This document shows, in pieces, positions 45,176 to 54,024 of a stretch of 64,000 nt of DNA. The stretch covers positions 2,480,001-2,544,000 of the forward strand of contig NZ_CP070496.1 of the NCBI RefSeq assembly GCF_016925535.1, read 5' to 3'. The notes beneath the pieces were generated by a model. That model had not been told where the DNA came from. It saw nothing but the letters and a program-made list of their open reading frames with translations, and made no database searches. The DNA is from Natronoglycomyces albus (lineage in GTDB: Bacteria; Actinomycetota; Actinomycetes; Mycobacteriales; Micromonosporaceae). Both the position numbers and the translations under genes were made by a program. The stretch's first letter is position 1. Each line of letters opens with the position of its first letter.

Positions 45176-46759
45176 ATGCCACAAGACACCGACACCGCGC
45201 CAACCCAGACCTCACTCTCCGCGATCGACTGGTGGCGCAACGCCGTGATCTATCAGGTCTACCCGCGCTCATTCGCCGACGGCAATGGAGACGGGATGGG
45301 CGACCTACCGGGCATCACGTCCCGCATCCCCTACCTGCAACGGCTCGGTGTCGACGCGATCTGGCTATCGCCCTTCTACTCCTCTCCCCAAAACGACGGT
45401 GGCTACGACGTGGCCGACTACCGCGACGTTGACCCTCGCTTCGGAACCTTGACCGACTTCGACAACATGCTCGCCGCCGCCCACGAGGCCCACCTGCGCG
45501 TCATCGTCGATCTGGTCCCCAACCACACCTCCTCAGAGCACGCGTGGTTCCAAGCCGCCCTCGCCGCCGAGCCAGGCAGCCCCGAACGCGCCCGCTACCA
45601 CTTCGCCGACGTCGACCCCGCCAAACCAGATACCCCACCCAACAACTGGCGCTCCATCTTCGGCGGCGACGCCTGGTCGAAGACGCCAGACGGCAAACAG
45701 TGGTACCTGCACCTCTTCGACTCCACCCAACCCGACCTCAACTGGAATAACGAAGAAGTTCACACCGAAATGGAATCAGTCCTGCGCTTCTGGCTGGACC
45801 GAGGCGTCGACGGGTTCCGCATCGACGTCGCCCACGGCATGGTCAAAGCCGAAGGGCTTCCCGACGCACCCGACACCGGTATGGAAATGCTCGGCACCAC
45901 GCTGGCACCATTCTTCGATCAAGACGGCGTACACGAGATCTACCGGCGCTGGCGGCCAATCGTCGACTCCTATCCGGGCGATCGCATCATGGTCGCCGAG
46001 GCCTGGGTCGACTCGGCCCAGCGCCGGGCGCTGTACCTGCGAAGCGACGAAGTCCACCAGGCTTTCAACTTCGACCTGCTGACCGCCCCCTTCGAAGCCG
46101 CGCAGTTCCGCCGGTCCATTAACGAAGAAATTCAATCCAATTCCGCGGTCGGAGCCCCGTGCACCTGGGTGTTGTCGAATCATGACGTGCAACGGCCGGT
46201 GACTCGCTACGGAGACGGCCAGCGCGGACTTGACCGGGCTCGGGCGGCGCTTATGCTCACCCTGGCATTGCCGGGCGTGTGTTACCTGTATCAGGGCGAG
46301 GAGCTGGGCCTCAATGAGGTTCTCGACATCCCCGGTGAACTGCGTCAGGACCCGACCTTCCACCGCACCGGCGGCGAGCAGGTGGGCCGCGACGGTTGCC
46401 GCGTGCCACTGCCGTGGGAAAAGGACGGTCCGTCCTTGGGCTTCGGGCCGGGCGGCAGCTGGCTGCCCCAGCCTGCACACTGGTCTGCCTCCTCGGTCGC
46501 GGCGCAGTCTGGGGCTCCCGACTCGACCCTCGAACTGGTGCGGGCCGCTTTGGGACTGCGGGCGACTCATCCGGCCCAGTACGTGACATGGGTGGAGACC
46601 GGTCAGGCGGACCTCTTGGCGTTTACGAATGGCTCACTTATTTGTGTTACGAACTTTGGCGACCAGCCCGCGCCCTTCGACGGGACGGTGAAACTGGCGT
46701 CAAGTCCGGTCGATGATGGACTTATCCCGCCCAACGCGACCGCGTGGATGGAACTGTAG
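45176..46759 (+). CDS. GH13 alpha-glucosidase
   Basis: This 527-residue cytosolic enzyme (no signal peptide) cleaves terminal alpha-1,4 or 1,6 glucose units of imported oligosaccharides. GH13 regions are all there: VDLVPNHTSS (about 111-120), GFRIDVAH with the nucleophile Asp at 217, VAEAWV with the acid Glu at 275, and SNHDVQRP with His335/Asp336. It starts QVYPRSFADGNGDGMGDLPGI, typical of the oligo-1,6-glucosidase/AglA group. AGGAAGG lies 8 bases before the ATG. The strong hairpin at 46769 ends the transcript. Confidence 0.95.
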   Translation: MPQDTDTAPTQTSLSAIDWWRNAVIYQVYPRSFADGNGDGMGDLPGITSRIPYLQRLGVDAIWLSPFYSSPQNDGGYDVADYRDVDPRFGTLTDFDNMLAAAHEAHLRVIVDLVPNHTSSEHAWFQAALAAEPGSPERARYHFADVDPAKPDTPPNNWRSIFGGDAWSKTPDGKQWYLHLFDSTQPDLNWNNEEVHTEMESVLRFWLDRGVDGFRIDVAHGMVKAEGLPDAPDTGMEMLGTTLAPFFDQDGVHEIYRRWRPIVDSYPGDRIMVAEAWVDSAQRRALYLRSDEVHQAFNFDLLTAPFEAAQFRRSINEEIQSNSAVGAPCTWVLSNHDVQRPVTRYGDGQRGLDRARAALMLTLALPGVCYLYQGEELGLNEVLDIPGELRQDPTFHRTGGEQVGRDGCRVPLPWEKDGPSLGFGPGGSWLPQPAHWSASSVAAQSGAPDSTLELVRAALGLRATHPAQYVTWVETGQADLLAFTNGSLICVTNFGDQPAPFDGTVKLASSPVDDGLIPPNATAWMEL

Positions 46760-46768
46760 GCAGCCTTC

Positions 46769-46808
46769 AGGCGGGGTCGGTGCGGAATTTCCCGCACCGA
46801 CCCCGCCT
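46769..46808 (+). terminator. 17-bp perfect terminator hairpin after the glucosidase
   Basis: Perfect 17-base arms (AGGCGGGGTCGGTGCGG and its complement) with a 6-base loop begin 9 bases after the stop. No T-run follows except a short TTT, typical for high-GC actinobacteria. Confidence 0.8.
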
Positions 46809-46866
46809 GGTTTATGTCTTGGACAAGGCGGGCAGTATGGCGGCCACCATGGCTTAGGCTTGATGT

Positions 46867-47751
46867 ATGCGAATAGTTATGGCTGGTTCATCCGGATTTC
46901 TGGGTACCGCACTAACCAATGCGCTGCGGGAGGACGATCACCACGTCATCCGTCTCGTGCGCCACCCCGCCCGATCCAAAGACGAAGTCGAATGGAACCC
47001 CTATCAAGGAGATCTCAACCCATCCATTGTCGAGGGCGCCGAGGCGGTGGTGAATCTGTGCGGCGTCTCGATTGGCGGCAAACGTTGGAACTCGGCCTAT
47101 AAGCGTCGAATTCAAGTCAGCCGGGAGATCCCCACCAAGGTTCTCGCCCAGGCTATTGCCGAGGCGGGAGTGCCAACCATGCTGAGTGGGTCGGCCGTGG
47201 GTATCTATGGGGGGCGCGGTGAGACTCCCGTGGACGAGAACGCTCCCGCCGCTGGCGATTTTCTTGGAACGACTGCCAAACAGTGGGAGGAGTCGACTGC
47301 TGAGGCGGCCAGCTCCGGATGCCGCGTCGTCAATTTGCGTACTTCGCACGTCTTTGGCCCCGGCGCGCTCATGTTGCAAAAACTTGCGCCCGCATTCAAA
47401 GTCGGCCTGGGCGGCTACTTCGGCAATGGTCAGCAGTATCTGCCTTGGATCTCCCTGCGCGACTGGGTCAGAGCTGTCACGATGCTGATGAACAGTGAGA
47501 TTTCGGGCCCGGTCAACTTGGTTTCACCGACACCCACACGCAACAAGGAGTTCACCAAGGCGCTAGGGCGTCAGCTCAATCGCCCGGCTGTGTGGCCGAT
47601 TCCTGGATTTGCCGCCCGTATCGTCGCCGGCGAAGCCGCCGTGGAGCTGTTGCGGGGATCAAAGATCATCCCTTCGGTGCTGCGGGAGAACGGCTTCGAA
47701 TACCTCGACCCGACCATTGACAGCGCGCTAGCGTATTCGCTGACCGATTAG
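46867..47751 (+). CDS. TIGR01777-family epimerase-like protein (SulA-like)
   Basis: A 294-residue member of the short-chain dehydrogenase group with an N-terminal Rossmann motif (GSSGFLGTAL, about 7-16). Then NLCGVSIGGKRW, SGSAVGIYGGRGE and the late motifs WISLRDWVRAV and GPVNLVSPTPTRNKEFTKALGRQLNRPA identify the TIGR01777/YfcH/SulA family, nucleotide-binding proteins of unclear substrate, often annotated as cell-division inhibitors. No SD is obvious. It stands alone with a 300-base gap after. Confidence 0.9.
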   Translation: MRIVMAGSSGFLGTALTNALREDDHHVIRLVRHPARSKDEVEWNPYQGDLNPSIVEGAEAVVNLCGVSIGGKRWNSAYKRRIQVSREIPTKVLAQAIAEAGVPTMLSGSAVGIYGGRGETPVDENAPAAGDFLGTTAKQWEESTAEAASSGCRVVNLRTSHVFGPGALMLQKLAPAFKVGLGGYFGNGQQYLPWISLRDWVRAVTMLMNSEISGPVNLVSPTPTRNKEFTKALGRQLNRPAVWPIPGFAARIVAGEAAVELLRGSKIIPSVLRENGFEYLDPTIDSALAYSLTD

Positions 47752-48059
47752 GCGGGCATTTGCCTTACCGCAGCCTAGCTCAGGAGAACGTAGGACGCGG
47801 CCACCTTAGACCGTTGCGTATCGGGATAACGCTAGGTCGAAGATGGCCGCGCCGCCATATGGAGACGGAAGCCTTCTCATTGGTGGCCAAGGTCGTGGGT
47901 GCCTACTCCGCTTCGCCCCTGCGGGTCACGTGCGGCCCGGCGAGGTCGAGGCAAGGATGTGCACCAGTCCGTTCGACGGCAAGCCTGCCCCCAAGCCAAC
48001 CCATATGAGTCCGTGCTCGTCACCGGCCAGACACCTGGGAGGGGATCGAGGTGCCTGCG
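47752..48059. other. Intergenic region, nothing recognised
   Basis: About 308 bases between convergent genes. No long hairpin or gene is visible; open frames here have no ribosome site and odd composition. Confidence 0.45.
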
Positions 48060-48470
48060 CTAACAGCTGCGAAGCTCGGGAGACTGGTTGAGCAGTTGCG
48101 CTCGTGGCGAGATGAACGTGGTGTAGGTGTCGGAACCCACCTCGCTGAGTGGGAACGCGGCAACGCGGTGACAGTTTTGGAACACCAGCTTGACTTGGAA
48201 GTGTTGTTCCAACGCCCCCTTGATGGAATCAGACGCGAGCGCACGCAATAGCTGGCCCCGGGTGGCTTCGTCTGGTGGTTCGGTGGTGTTGTCGGCGAAC
48301 TGGGTGCTGCCGTTGGAACTGGGGACTCCGTCTTTTAGATTTCCGGCCACCCGGCTGACGGTTTCATATGCGTAGGGAAGGGATTCCCGGATGCAGGCGA
48401 CGAAGTCGGGTAGGTCGACCTGACCGCGTTCGGCCTTCTCCATGACCTCAGGTGGAACATCGAGCGACAT
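48060..48470 (-). CDS. Conserved actinobacterial protein of unknown function
   Basis: ATG 48470, with AGGAG 6 bases upstream, gives 136 residues, reading MSLDVPPEVMEKAERGQVDLPDFVACIRESLPYAYETVSRVAGNL. The second half contains FADNTTEPPDEATRGQLLRALASDSIKGALEQHFQVKLVFQNCHRVAAFP and ends SPRAQLLNQSPELRSC. I recognise the block RGQLLRALASDxIKxALExHF and QNCHRV from other actinobacteria as a conserved unknown. Mixed helix, no membrane segment, ending in Cys. An open frame upstream has no SD. Confidence 0.8.
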   Translation of the reverse strand: MSLDVPPEVMEKAERGQVDLPDFVACIRESLPYAYETVSRVAGNLKDGVPSSNGSTQFADNTTEPPDEATRGQLLRALASDSIKGALEQHFQVKLVFQNCHRVAAFPLSEVGSDTYTTFISPRAQLLNQSPELRSC

Positions 48471-48676
48471 TCGATTCTCCTCTCGGTACGGTGTCATCGA
48501 TTCTTCCGGCCCGGGGAGAGCGGGTGTGTCGGCAATTGGACTGGAAATGATTCTCTTTTCCGACAACACGCGGTCGGGATGGCTTACCAATGGTCCATCG
48601 TGGCTACGGCGGATGACTCGTTTCCGTCGCGGCACTCCTGCCCCACCGCCGACTTCCCAATCGCTCCAGGAATATG

Positions 48677-48720
48677 CCAGGGGCCGGACAGGCGAGGATC
48701 GCTGCCTGTCCGGCCCCTGG
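48677..48720 (-). terminator. 17-bp perfect terminator hairpin after the TRAP permease gene
   Basis: Arms of 17 bases (CCAGGGGCCGGACAGGC and complement) with a 10-base loop lie 28 bases after the permease stop. Confidence 0.8.
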
Positions 48721-48747
48721 CACGTTCAACCTCCGGTGAGGTCAGGG

Positions 48748-51177
48748 TTAGGCCCCAGCGGATTCCTTGGCGGACTCGCTGGACTCCTGGGAGTTCTTCA
48801 CCCCGACTAGGCGGCCGATCGAGGGATACCGCACACACGCCTGTCGGAACAACACCGCGATGGTGAGCCCGATTCCGATAAGCGTGATGAGGTAGTTCGC
48901 GGTCAACAGGAACATCCCGGCGATGAACAACAAGACGCGTTGTACCGCGCTGAGCTTGGCGTAATACCAACCGGCCATGGCGATACCGAGAATTGTCACC
49001 CCGATGATCGCGGTGATGACCACAACCCCCACACGCACCCAGTCGTCGCCCATCAGCAGCAGTTCCGGGGCGAAGACGAAGATGAAAGGCACCAGGAACG
49101 CGCTGATGGCCACCCTGACCGCTTGCACACCGGTCATGATTGGATTACCGCCGGAAATCCCAGCAGCGGCGTACGCGGCCAGACATACCGGTGGAGTGAT
49201 GTCGGCCATGACTCCGAAGTAGTAGACGAACAAGTGGGCAATAATGGCCAGCTGGAAGACCTCCAGGCCCATGTCGTCGTAACGCAACGTCACCAAGGGC
49301 ACGATCGCCGGTGCTGCCACCACTGCCATGACCACATAGTTGGCCGTGGTCGGCAGCCCGATGCCCATGATCAGGCAGGCCACCATGGTGAAGATCATGA
49401 CCGTCAACAAAGTGACACTGTTGAAGTCAATGTGCTGGGCCAGGAATCCGGGCATCGCCGATTCGAATCCACTCGAGATCGTCTCGCCCAAACCAATGAA
49501 CTCGCGTCCGATGTTCAAACCGAGAGCGGTCACGTTGATCGCCCCGGAGATGATGCCTGCGGCCGCGCACGCGGCCACGATCGGCAATGCCATCTTGGTC
49601 GCGTCGTAGAGAGCGTTGAGGAAGGCCATCGGGGTTAGCTTGTCGGGCATTTCCTTCCAGCCCTGGATTCCCTTGAACGCTAGGTACATGGCCTGTACCA
49701 GCAGGTTTAGACCGATGGTGACGATGATGGCCCAGAACGCGGCGAACATCGGGGTGCGGCCCGAGGACAGGATGAGGATGATCGCGATCAGCGGAATCAG
49801 CAGGTAACCGCGCCGGACTAGCAGCGGCCACAGACGCGGCAGGGCATCGGCGGGCAGGCCCATGATTCCGAATCGTTTCGACTGGAAGTGCACGATGATG
49901 AACTGCGCGGTGAAGAACAAGATCGCCGGGATCAGCGCGGCTTTGAGAATGTCGAAGTAGACGATGCCGCCACCGATGATTTCCAGCATGATGAACGCCG
50001 CGGCACCCATCACCGGGGGCGCGATTTGCCCTCCGGTGGAGGAGGCGGCTTCCACGCCTCCGGCGAACTCTCGCGAGTAACCGGATCGACGCATCATGGG
50101 AATAGTGAAAGCCCCGTTGGAGACGGTGTTGGCCACGGAGGACCCGGTGATGGTTCCCGAGAAGGCCGAGGTGATGATGCTGACCTTGCCGGTGGCACCG
50201 ATTTGCCTTCCGGCCAGCCCCAGCGCCAAGTTCGTGAAGAACCGCTCCATTCCGGTGCGTTGCAACAGGGCCGCGAAGATCATGAACAAGAAGATGAACG
50301 TCGACGAGACTTGAATGGGGGTGCCAAAGATTCCCGAGGTGCTCAAGAACGAACCGGTCACGATGGTTTCGGGGCCGAACCCGGCGTTCTGTAGGAAGCC
50401 TGGCATCTCGCGCCCGTACAACATGAAGCAGAACATTGACAGCGCGATGACAGTCAAGGCGGTGCCGACGGCCCTCTGCGCGGCCACGAGGACCAAAATG
50501 GTGCCGATCGTGGCGGCGAGGACACCCTCTACGGGGAAGTTTCCTCCCACATAGCGGTTGAAGTCCGAGGCGTTGTTGACCACCCACATCGCCGCCCACA
50601 CACCGCCGGCGGCCAGCAGTACATCAGCTAGGGGCATTCCACCGAGGCTCACGTTCACAAAGCGGGTGATCTGCAAAAGGATCAGCACGACGATGCTGGG
50701 CACCAGGATGATCGTGCTGGCTCCCGCAGCCGAACCCAGATAGGCGATGACTCCCATCCCGATGGCGGTGACAAAGATGCCGTTTGCCCTCTGGTACCCC
50801 AACTTGTTGTAGAGGGAATCCAGCGGTGGTATCGCGCCTCGCATCTTTAGGTTGAGCCGCCCCGCTTCCTTTCGGCGACGGGGAAGGTACATCAGGAAGA
50901 CCAAGCCCAAACCGAAGGCCAGGTGAATCCCGCCCTGACGCAAGGTGGGCAAGGTTCCCGAGTAGGCGGTCCACAAGTGGAACAGGCCCATAGACACCGC
51001 GAACGACCAAGTGATCCAGTGCCAGGCGGGGTGGAGGTCCTCACGTTTACGGACCGGGCCTGCTACGTCGGTAGTGGGGCTCGCATCGGCGAATTCTTTA
51101 ACGTCGGCGGCCGCTTGTTGCTTGTCATAAGCAACGTCTTGCTCGGGGGCTGCCACATCCTTTCTGTCTTCCGACAT
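48748..51177 (-). CDS. TRAP transporter fused permease (TAXI type)
   Basis: This 809-residue protein joins the small (DctQ-like) and large (DctM-like) membrane subunits, the rule for TAXI-TRAP systems. After a soluble acidic N-terminus (1-50) about 18-20 hydrophobic helices follow. Family signatures in the DctM part are FIFLFMIFAALLQRTGMERFFTNLALGLAGRQIGATGKVSIITSAFSG and GSSVANTVSNGAFTIPMMRRSGYSREFAGGVEAASSTGGQIAPPVMGAAAFIMLE, with the second repeat LIMGIGLPTTANYVVMAVVAAPAIVPL. It is driven by ion gradients and uses the SBP encoded upstream. The ATG 51177 is preferred over 51195. Confidence 0.94.
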   Translation of the reverse strand: MSEDRKDVAAPEQDVAYDKQQAAADVKEFADASPTTDVAGPVRKREDLHPAWHWITWSFAVSMGLFHLWTAYSGTLPTLRQGGIHLAFGLGLVFLMYLPRRRKEAGRLNLKMRGAIPPLDSLYNKLGYQRANGIFVTAIGMGVIAYLGSAAGASTIILVPSIVVLILLQITRFVNVSLGGMPLADVLLAAGGVWAAMWVVNNASDFNRYVGGNFPVEGVLAATIGTILVLVAAQRAVGTALTVIALSMFCFMLYGREMPGFLQNAGFGPETIVTGSFLSTSGIFGTPIQVSSTFIFLFMIFAALLQRTGMERFFTNLALGLAGRQIGATGKVSIITSAFSGTITGSSVANTVSNGAFTIPMMRRSGYSREFAGGVEAASSTGGQIAPPVMGAAAFIMLEIIGGGIVYFDILKAALIPAILFFTAQFIIVHFQSKRFGIMGLPADALPRLWPLLVRRGYLLIPLIAIILILSSGRTPMFAAFWAIIVTIGLNLLVQAMYLAFKGIQGWKEMPDKLTPMAFLNALYDATKMALPIVAACAAAGIISGAINVTALGLNIGREFIGLGETISSGFESAMPGFLAQHIDFNSVTLLTVMIFTMVACLIMGIGLPTTANYVVMAVVAAPAIVPLVTLRYDDMGLEVFQLAIIAHLFVYYFGVMADITPPVCLAAYAAAGISGGNPIMTGVQAVRVAISAFLVPFIFVFAPELLLMGDDWVRVGVVVITAIIGVTILGIAMAGWYYAKLSAVQRVLLFIAGMFLLTANYLITLIGIGLTIAVLFRQACVRYPSIGRLVGVKNSQESSESAKESAGA

Positions 51178-51182
51178 GGCGG

Positions 51183-51731
51183 TTAACCTTTCCAAAGATT
51201 AGTGGTGACTTCGACGGGGGTGCCGAAATCGGCGATATCCAAGAGGGGCTGCGAATGTCCATCGGCAAAGTGAAGAGTGCGGGCTCGGTCGGGTCCACCG
51301 ACCACAATGTCGAAGGTGGGCAGGGGGTGCGAATGGTGCGAGACGAAAACTTCGCCGCCGCGGACTTCATAGGTGGTCGTGTAATCGGGATATTCCTCAG
51401 GCCCGGCGGGAAGATTGGCACCGTGTTGGTCGAACCACAGCTCTTCCATGAGGATTTCTCCCGCCTCTGAGACCGAGAACGTTTCGCGCACCGTTCGTTC
51501 GGTCAGGGAGTGAACGTGAGTCATCGTGAATTCTTCGCCAGGCTCGATGACGCGGCTGTAGAGCACATCGTCGCCATGAAGGATTTCCAATTTCAAAGGT
51601 TCGTCGGTGGAGCAACCTGCGGAAAGGCCCGCCGACAGCAAAAGCACCGGCAGGGCCTTTCCAGACCACCGCGAGCCGGCACCTGGCCGGCTCGCGGAGG
51701 AAGGTGAGTGGAACTTAGGCCGGGATCTCAA
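51183..51731 (-). CDS. DUF1850 lipoprotein of the TAXI-TRAP operon
   Basis: The reading frame is sure, the start is not. TTG 51731 would give 182 residues with an acceptable signal (RSRPKFHS... then ALPVLLLSAGLSAGC, lipobox LSAGC) but overlaps the TAXI gene by 17 bases. The next in-frame start candidate, a GTG just before the LLLSAG stretch, would leave almost no n-region. The mature domain reads EILHGDDVLYSRVIEPGEEFTMTHVHSLTERTVRETFSV, the DUF1850 pattern. DUF1850 genes usually sit between TAXI SBP and permease; role unknown. Confidence 0.82.
   Translation of the reverse strand: MRSRPKFHSPSSASRPGAGSRWSGKALPVLLLSAGLSAGCSTDEPLKLEILHGDDVLYSRVIEPGEEFTMTHVHSLTERTVRETFSVSEAGEILMEELWFDQHGANLPAGPEEYPDYTTTYEVRGGEVFVSHHSHPLPTFDIVVGGPDRARTLHFADGHSQPLLDIADFGTPVEVTTNLWKG
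51669..51697 (-). promoter_or_regulatory. Intra-operon hairpin after the TAXI gene
   Basis: A perfect 12-base stem (CCGCGAGCCGGC with GCCGGCTCGCGG) and 5-base loop begins 18 bases after the SBP stop. Such elements partly stop transcription or protect the upstream mRNA, so that binding protein exceeds permease, as known from other transporter operons. Confidence 0.55.
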
Positions 51732-52698
51732 CGCCCTGTTCCTCGTAGTACCGCTGGGCGCCAGGGTGGAGCGGAATACCACCCAGACCGTCCAGCGCGG
51801 TTTCCAGCTGGATCTCCGCGGCCACACCGTGCTGCACTTCGTCGGCGTGGTCATACAGGACGCGGGTCAGGTCGTAGACGAGCTCATCGTCCATTCCCGG
51901 CGCCACATAGAAGGTGGCCCAGTTGGTCACCGTGAGAACATCGTCGTCAATACCGTCATAGGTGCCACCGGGGATCTCCATCGTGGTCAGCGACGGGTCG
52001 TTGGCGATCAACTCGTCAATACCCTCGTCGGTGAAGTTCACCAGGTTGATGTCAGTGTTCTGGGCAACCTCGTCGATCGACGTCGCCGGCAGCGCCAAGA
52101 GAGCGAACGAAGCGTCGATCTGACCGTCACGCAGCTTGTCGGCCGCGTCTCCGAAGCCGTCCTCGAACGTGGTCACATCGATGTCGTAGCTGTCTAGGAT
52201 GTTGTCGGCCATGATCGCCGTGGCGGAGCCGGGCGGACCGATGGCAACGCGCTTACCGTCGAGGTCAGTGATGTCCTCGATTCCCGAGTTAGCCGTGGCC
52301 ACGACCTGGAGAACTTCGGCGTAGATGTTGCCCACGGCCACAAAGTCGTTTTCGAGGCCATCGTCGCCCGCGAAGGCACCAGTACCCTCATACGCCTGAA
52401 CAGCGGTGCCGTTTACGGACATGATGATCTGAGCGCGACCGCTGTCGAGCAGACGCAAGTTTTCAGCCGAAGCGTCACTGGACTGCGGGTTAACCGTCAC
52501 GTCAAGGTGTTCGTTCCAGACAGAGGCAATGGCATTACCCAGCGGGTAATAGGTGCCACCGGTCGAGCCGGTCGGCAGCACCAGACCACCATTGTCGCCT
52601 CCATTGTCGTCGGCGTCGTCCGACGCTGGCGAGCAGGCAGCGGTGGCGGCCAAGGCAAGGGCCGCCAGCGGCGCGAGAATGCGCGCGGCTTTGCTCAT
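51715..52698 (-). CDS. TAXI-family TRAP solute-binding lipoprotein
   Basis: The 327-residue lipoprotein has signal MSKAARILAPLAALALAATAAC with lipobox at the Cys, an acidic Gly/Asp linker, then the TAXI fold: LPTGSTGGTYYPLGNAIASVWNEH is the diagnostic opening, followed by SDASAENLRLLDSGRAQIIMSVNGTAVQAYEG and VAIGPPGSATAIMADNIL. TAXI proteins bind glutamate, alpha-ketoglutarate or related acids in characterised cases. First gene of the operon, with a 550-base upstream region. Confidence 0.94.
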   Translation of the reverse strand: MSKAARILAPLAALALAATAACSPASDDADDNGGDNGGLVLPTGSTGGTYYPLGNAIASVWNEHLDVTVNPQSSDASAENLRLLDSGRAQIIMSVNGTAVQAYEGTGAFAGDDGLENDFVAVGNIYAEVLQVVATANSGIEDITDLDGKRVAIGPPGSATAIMADNILDSYDIDVTTFEDGFGDAADKLRDGQIDASFALLALPATSIDEVAQNTDINLVNFTDEGIDELIANDPSLTTMEIPGGTYDGIDDDVLTVTNWATFYVAPGMDDELVYDLTRVLYDHADEVQHGVAAEIQLETALDGLGGIPLHPGAQRYYEEQGVEIPA

Positions 52699-53251
52699 AC
52701 TGTGAGTCTCCGTTCAGTGGATGAAGACTGCCACGAGGGTAGTGGCCATCTTCGGTTGCTTTTGTGGACGTGCGTCACCGGCCGCACACGGCAGCCGAAT
52801 ACGTACTAGTCCTGGGCCGCCCAGACGGTGGGCACTGCTTTCCTACCCTGATGCACCAGCGTCGTAACGTCCCAGTTGGCGATATCCTATGGCACAGAAG
52901 CTGCGCTCAGAGAGGCACCTGTGACCTAGAGCCGAGTCGCCGGTCACACTACCGACTTCACAGCACTGTACGGCGGGCCTGCCACCCAGACCCCACCAAA
53001 AGCCGTTCCGTACCCAAACCGTTACGTTTTCCCACCGTATCGAGATAATCGCCGACTCCACGCTGTAACTAAAGCCACACCAAACCGGTCGATTCAATCG
53101 CACAGAGTGCAACCAAATCGTGTCAGGATGCGTCTTAATGTTTATGACCGTTGAGCCGATGCCCCGTGCCCAGATATCAGTGAGTCCCAAACGCGTGAGC
53201 GGCAACGCAAAAGTTAACGGACGCACCCCTTGGCGGACTATCGTCGAATAT
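52699..53251. other. Intergenic region between divergent TAXI and lipB genes
   Basis: About 550 bases with no supported gene, presumably both promoters. The part 52940-53130 is A/C rich. No clear repeats. Confidence 0.45.
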
Positions 53252-53926
53252 GTGAACGCTGCGAATGATCCCGAGATTGACGTGCCCGCCCACAAGCTCG
53301 TCATCGAAAAACCCGGCATGGTCGACTACAACTCCGCTTGGCAAGCCCAACAGCAACTCCAAGAAGAACGCATCGCCGACCGGATCGACGACACCGTCTT
53401 GCTCCTGGAACACCCCAGTGTCTATACCGCTGGGCGACGGACCGAGAAATGGGCCCTCCCCCAGGACGGCACACCGGTGGTCACGACCGACCGGGGCGGC
53501 CAAATCACCTGGCATGGCCCCGGCCAACTCGTCGGATACCCCATTGTGAAACTGCGTAAACGCATCGACGTGGTCGCCTACGTGCGCCGCATCGAAGACA
53601 TGATCGTGGCGGTATGCAAAGAATTTGGCATCAACTCGGCCAGCGGACGTATCAAAGACCGCACCGGCGTATGGCTGCCCGCAGACGACCGAGGCCCCGA
53701 ACGCAAAATATGCGCCATCGGCGTGCGCGTACGCTGGGCTGTCACCATGCACGGCTTCGCCCTGAACTGCAACCCCGACATGACCTTTTACGACCGGATC
53801 GCACCTTGCGCCATCACCGACGCCTCCGTCACGTCGCTAAGCCAGGAACTGGGCCGTGACGTCACCGTGGACGAAGTTCTCCCAGTCGTGGAAAAACACC
53901 TACCGCTGATTTTGGAGCGCGACTAG
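53252..53926 (+). CDS. lipB: Octanoyl (lipoyl) transferase LipB
   Basis: LipB moves octanoyl from acyl carrier protein to lipoyl-dependent enzymes (E2 subunits, GcvH), before LipA adds sulfur. GTG 53252 gives 224 residues; earlier starts in the open frame lack a ribosome site. Motifs: [15 protein letters not shown] (the HPxVYTxGRR box), [20 protein letters not shown], the catalytic Lys in [22 protein letters not shown], and the catalytic Cys in [13 protein letters not shown]. LipA normally follows lipB in actinobacteria; here the next gene is a convergent hydrolase. Confidence 0.95.
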   Translation: MNAANDPEIDVPAHKLVIEKPGMVDYNSAWQAQQQLQEERIADRIDDTVLLLEHPSVYTAGRRTEKWALPQDGTPVVTTDRGGQITWHGPGQLVGYPIVKLRKRIDVVAYVRRIEDMIVAVCKEFGINSASGRIKDRTGVWLPADDRGPERKICAIGVRVRWAVTMHGFALNCNPDMTFYDRIAPCAITDASVTSLSQELGRDVTVDEVLPVVEKHLPLILERD

Positions 53927-53964
53927 TCAACAATCGACCAGCCCGCGCTGAGGCAGCACGACGA

Positions 53965-53989
53965 CAAGCCCGGTCTCAGGCCGGGCTTG
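53965..53989. terminator. Hairpin between lipB and the DUF1023 gene
   Basis: CAAGCCCGG and CCGGGCTTG with a 7-base loop form a 9-base stem, 38 bases after lipB and 36 before the convergent stop. Confidence 0.65.
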
Positions 53990-54024
53990 CGCGTATCCAG
54001 CCCCATCATGAGAAGCCACGGGAC

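Noticed and set aside
46769-46808. Long hairpins as REP-type mobile repeats
   Set aside because: Their stems differ in sequence from site to site, so they are not copies of one element; position after stop codons fits terminators better.
47843-48091. 82-codon plus-strand frame between the epimerase gene and the conserved unknown gene
   Set aside because: No ribosome site, and it runs into the opposite-strand coding region.
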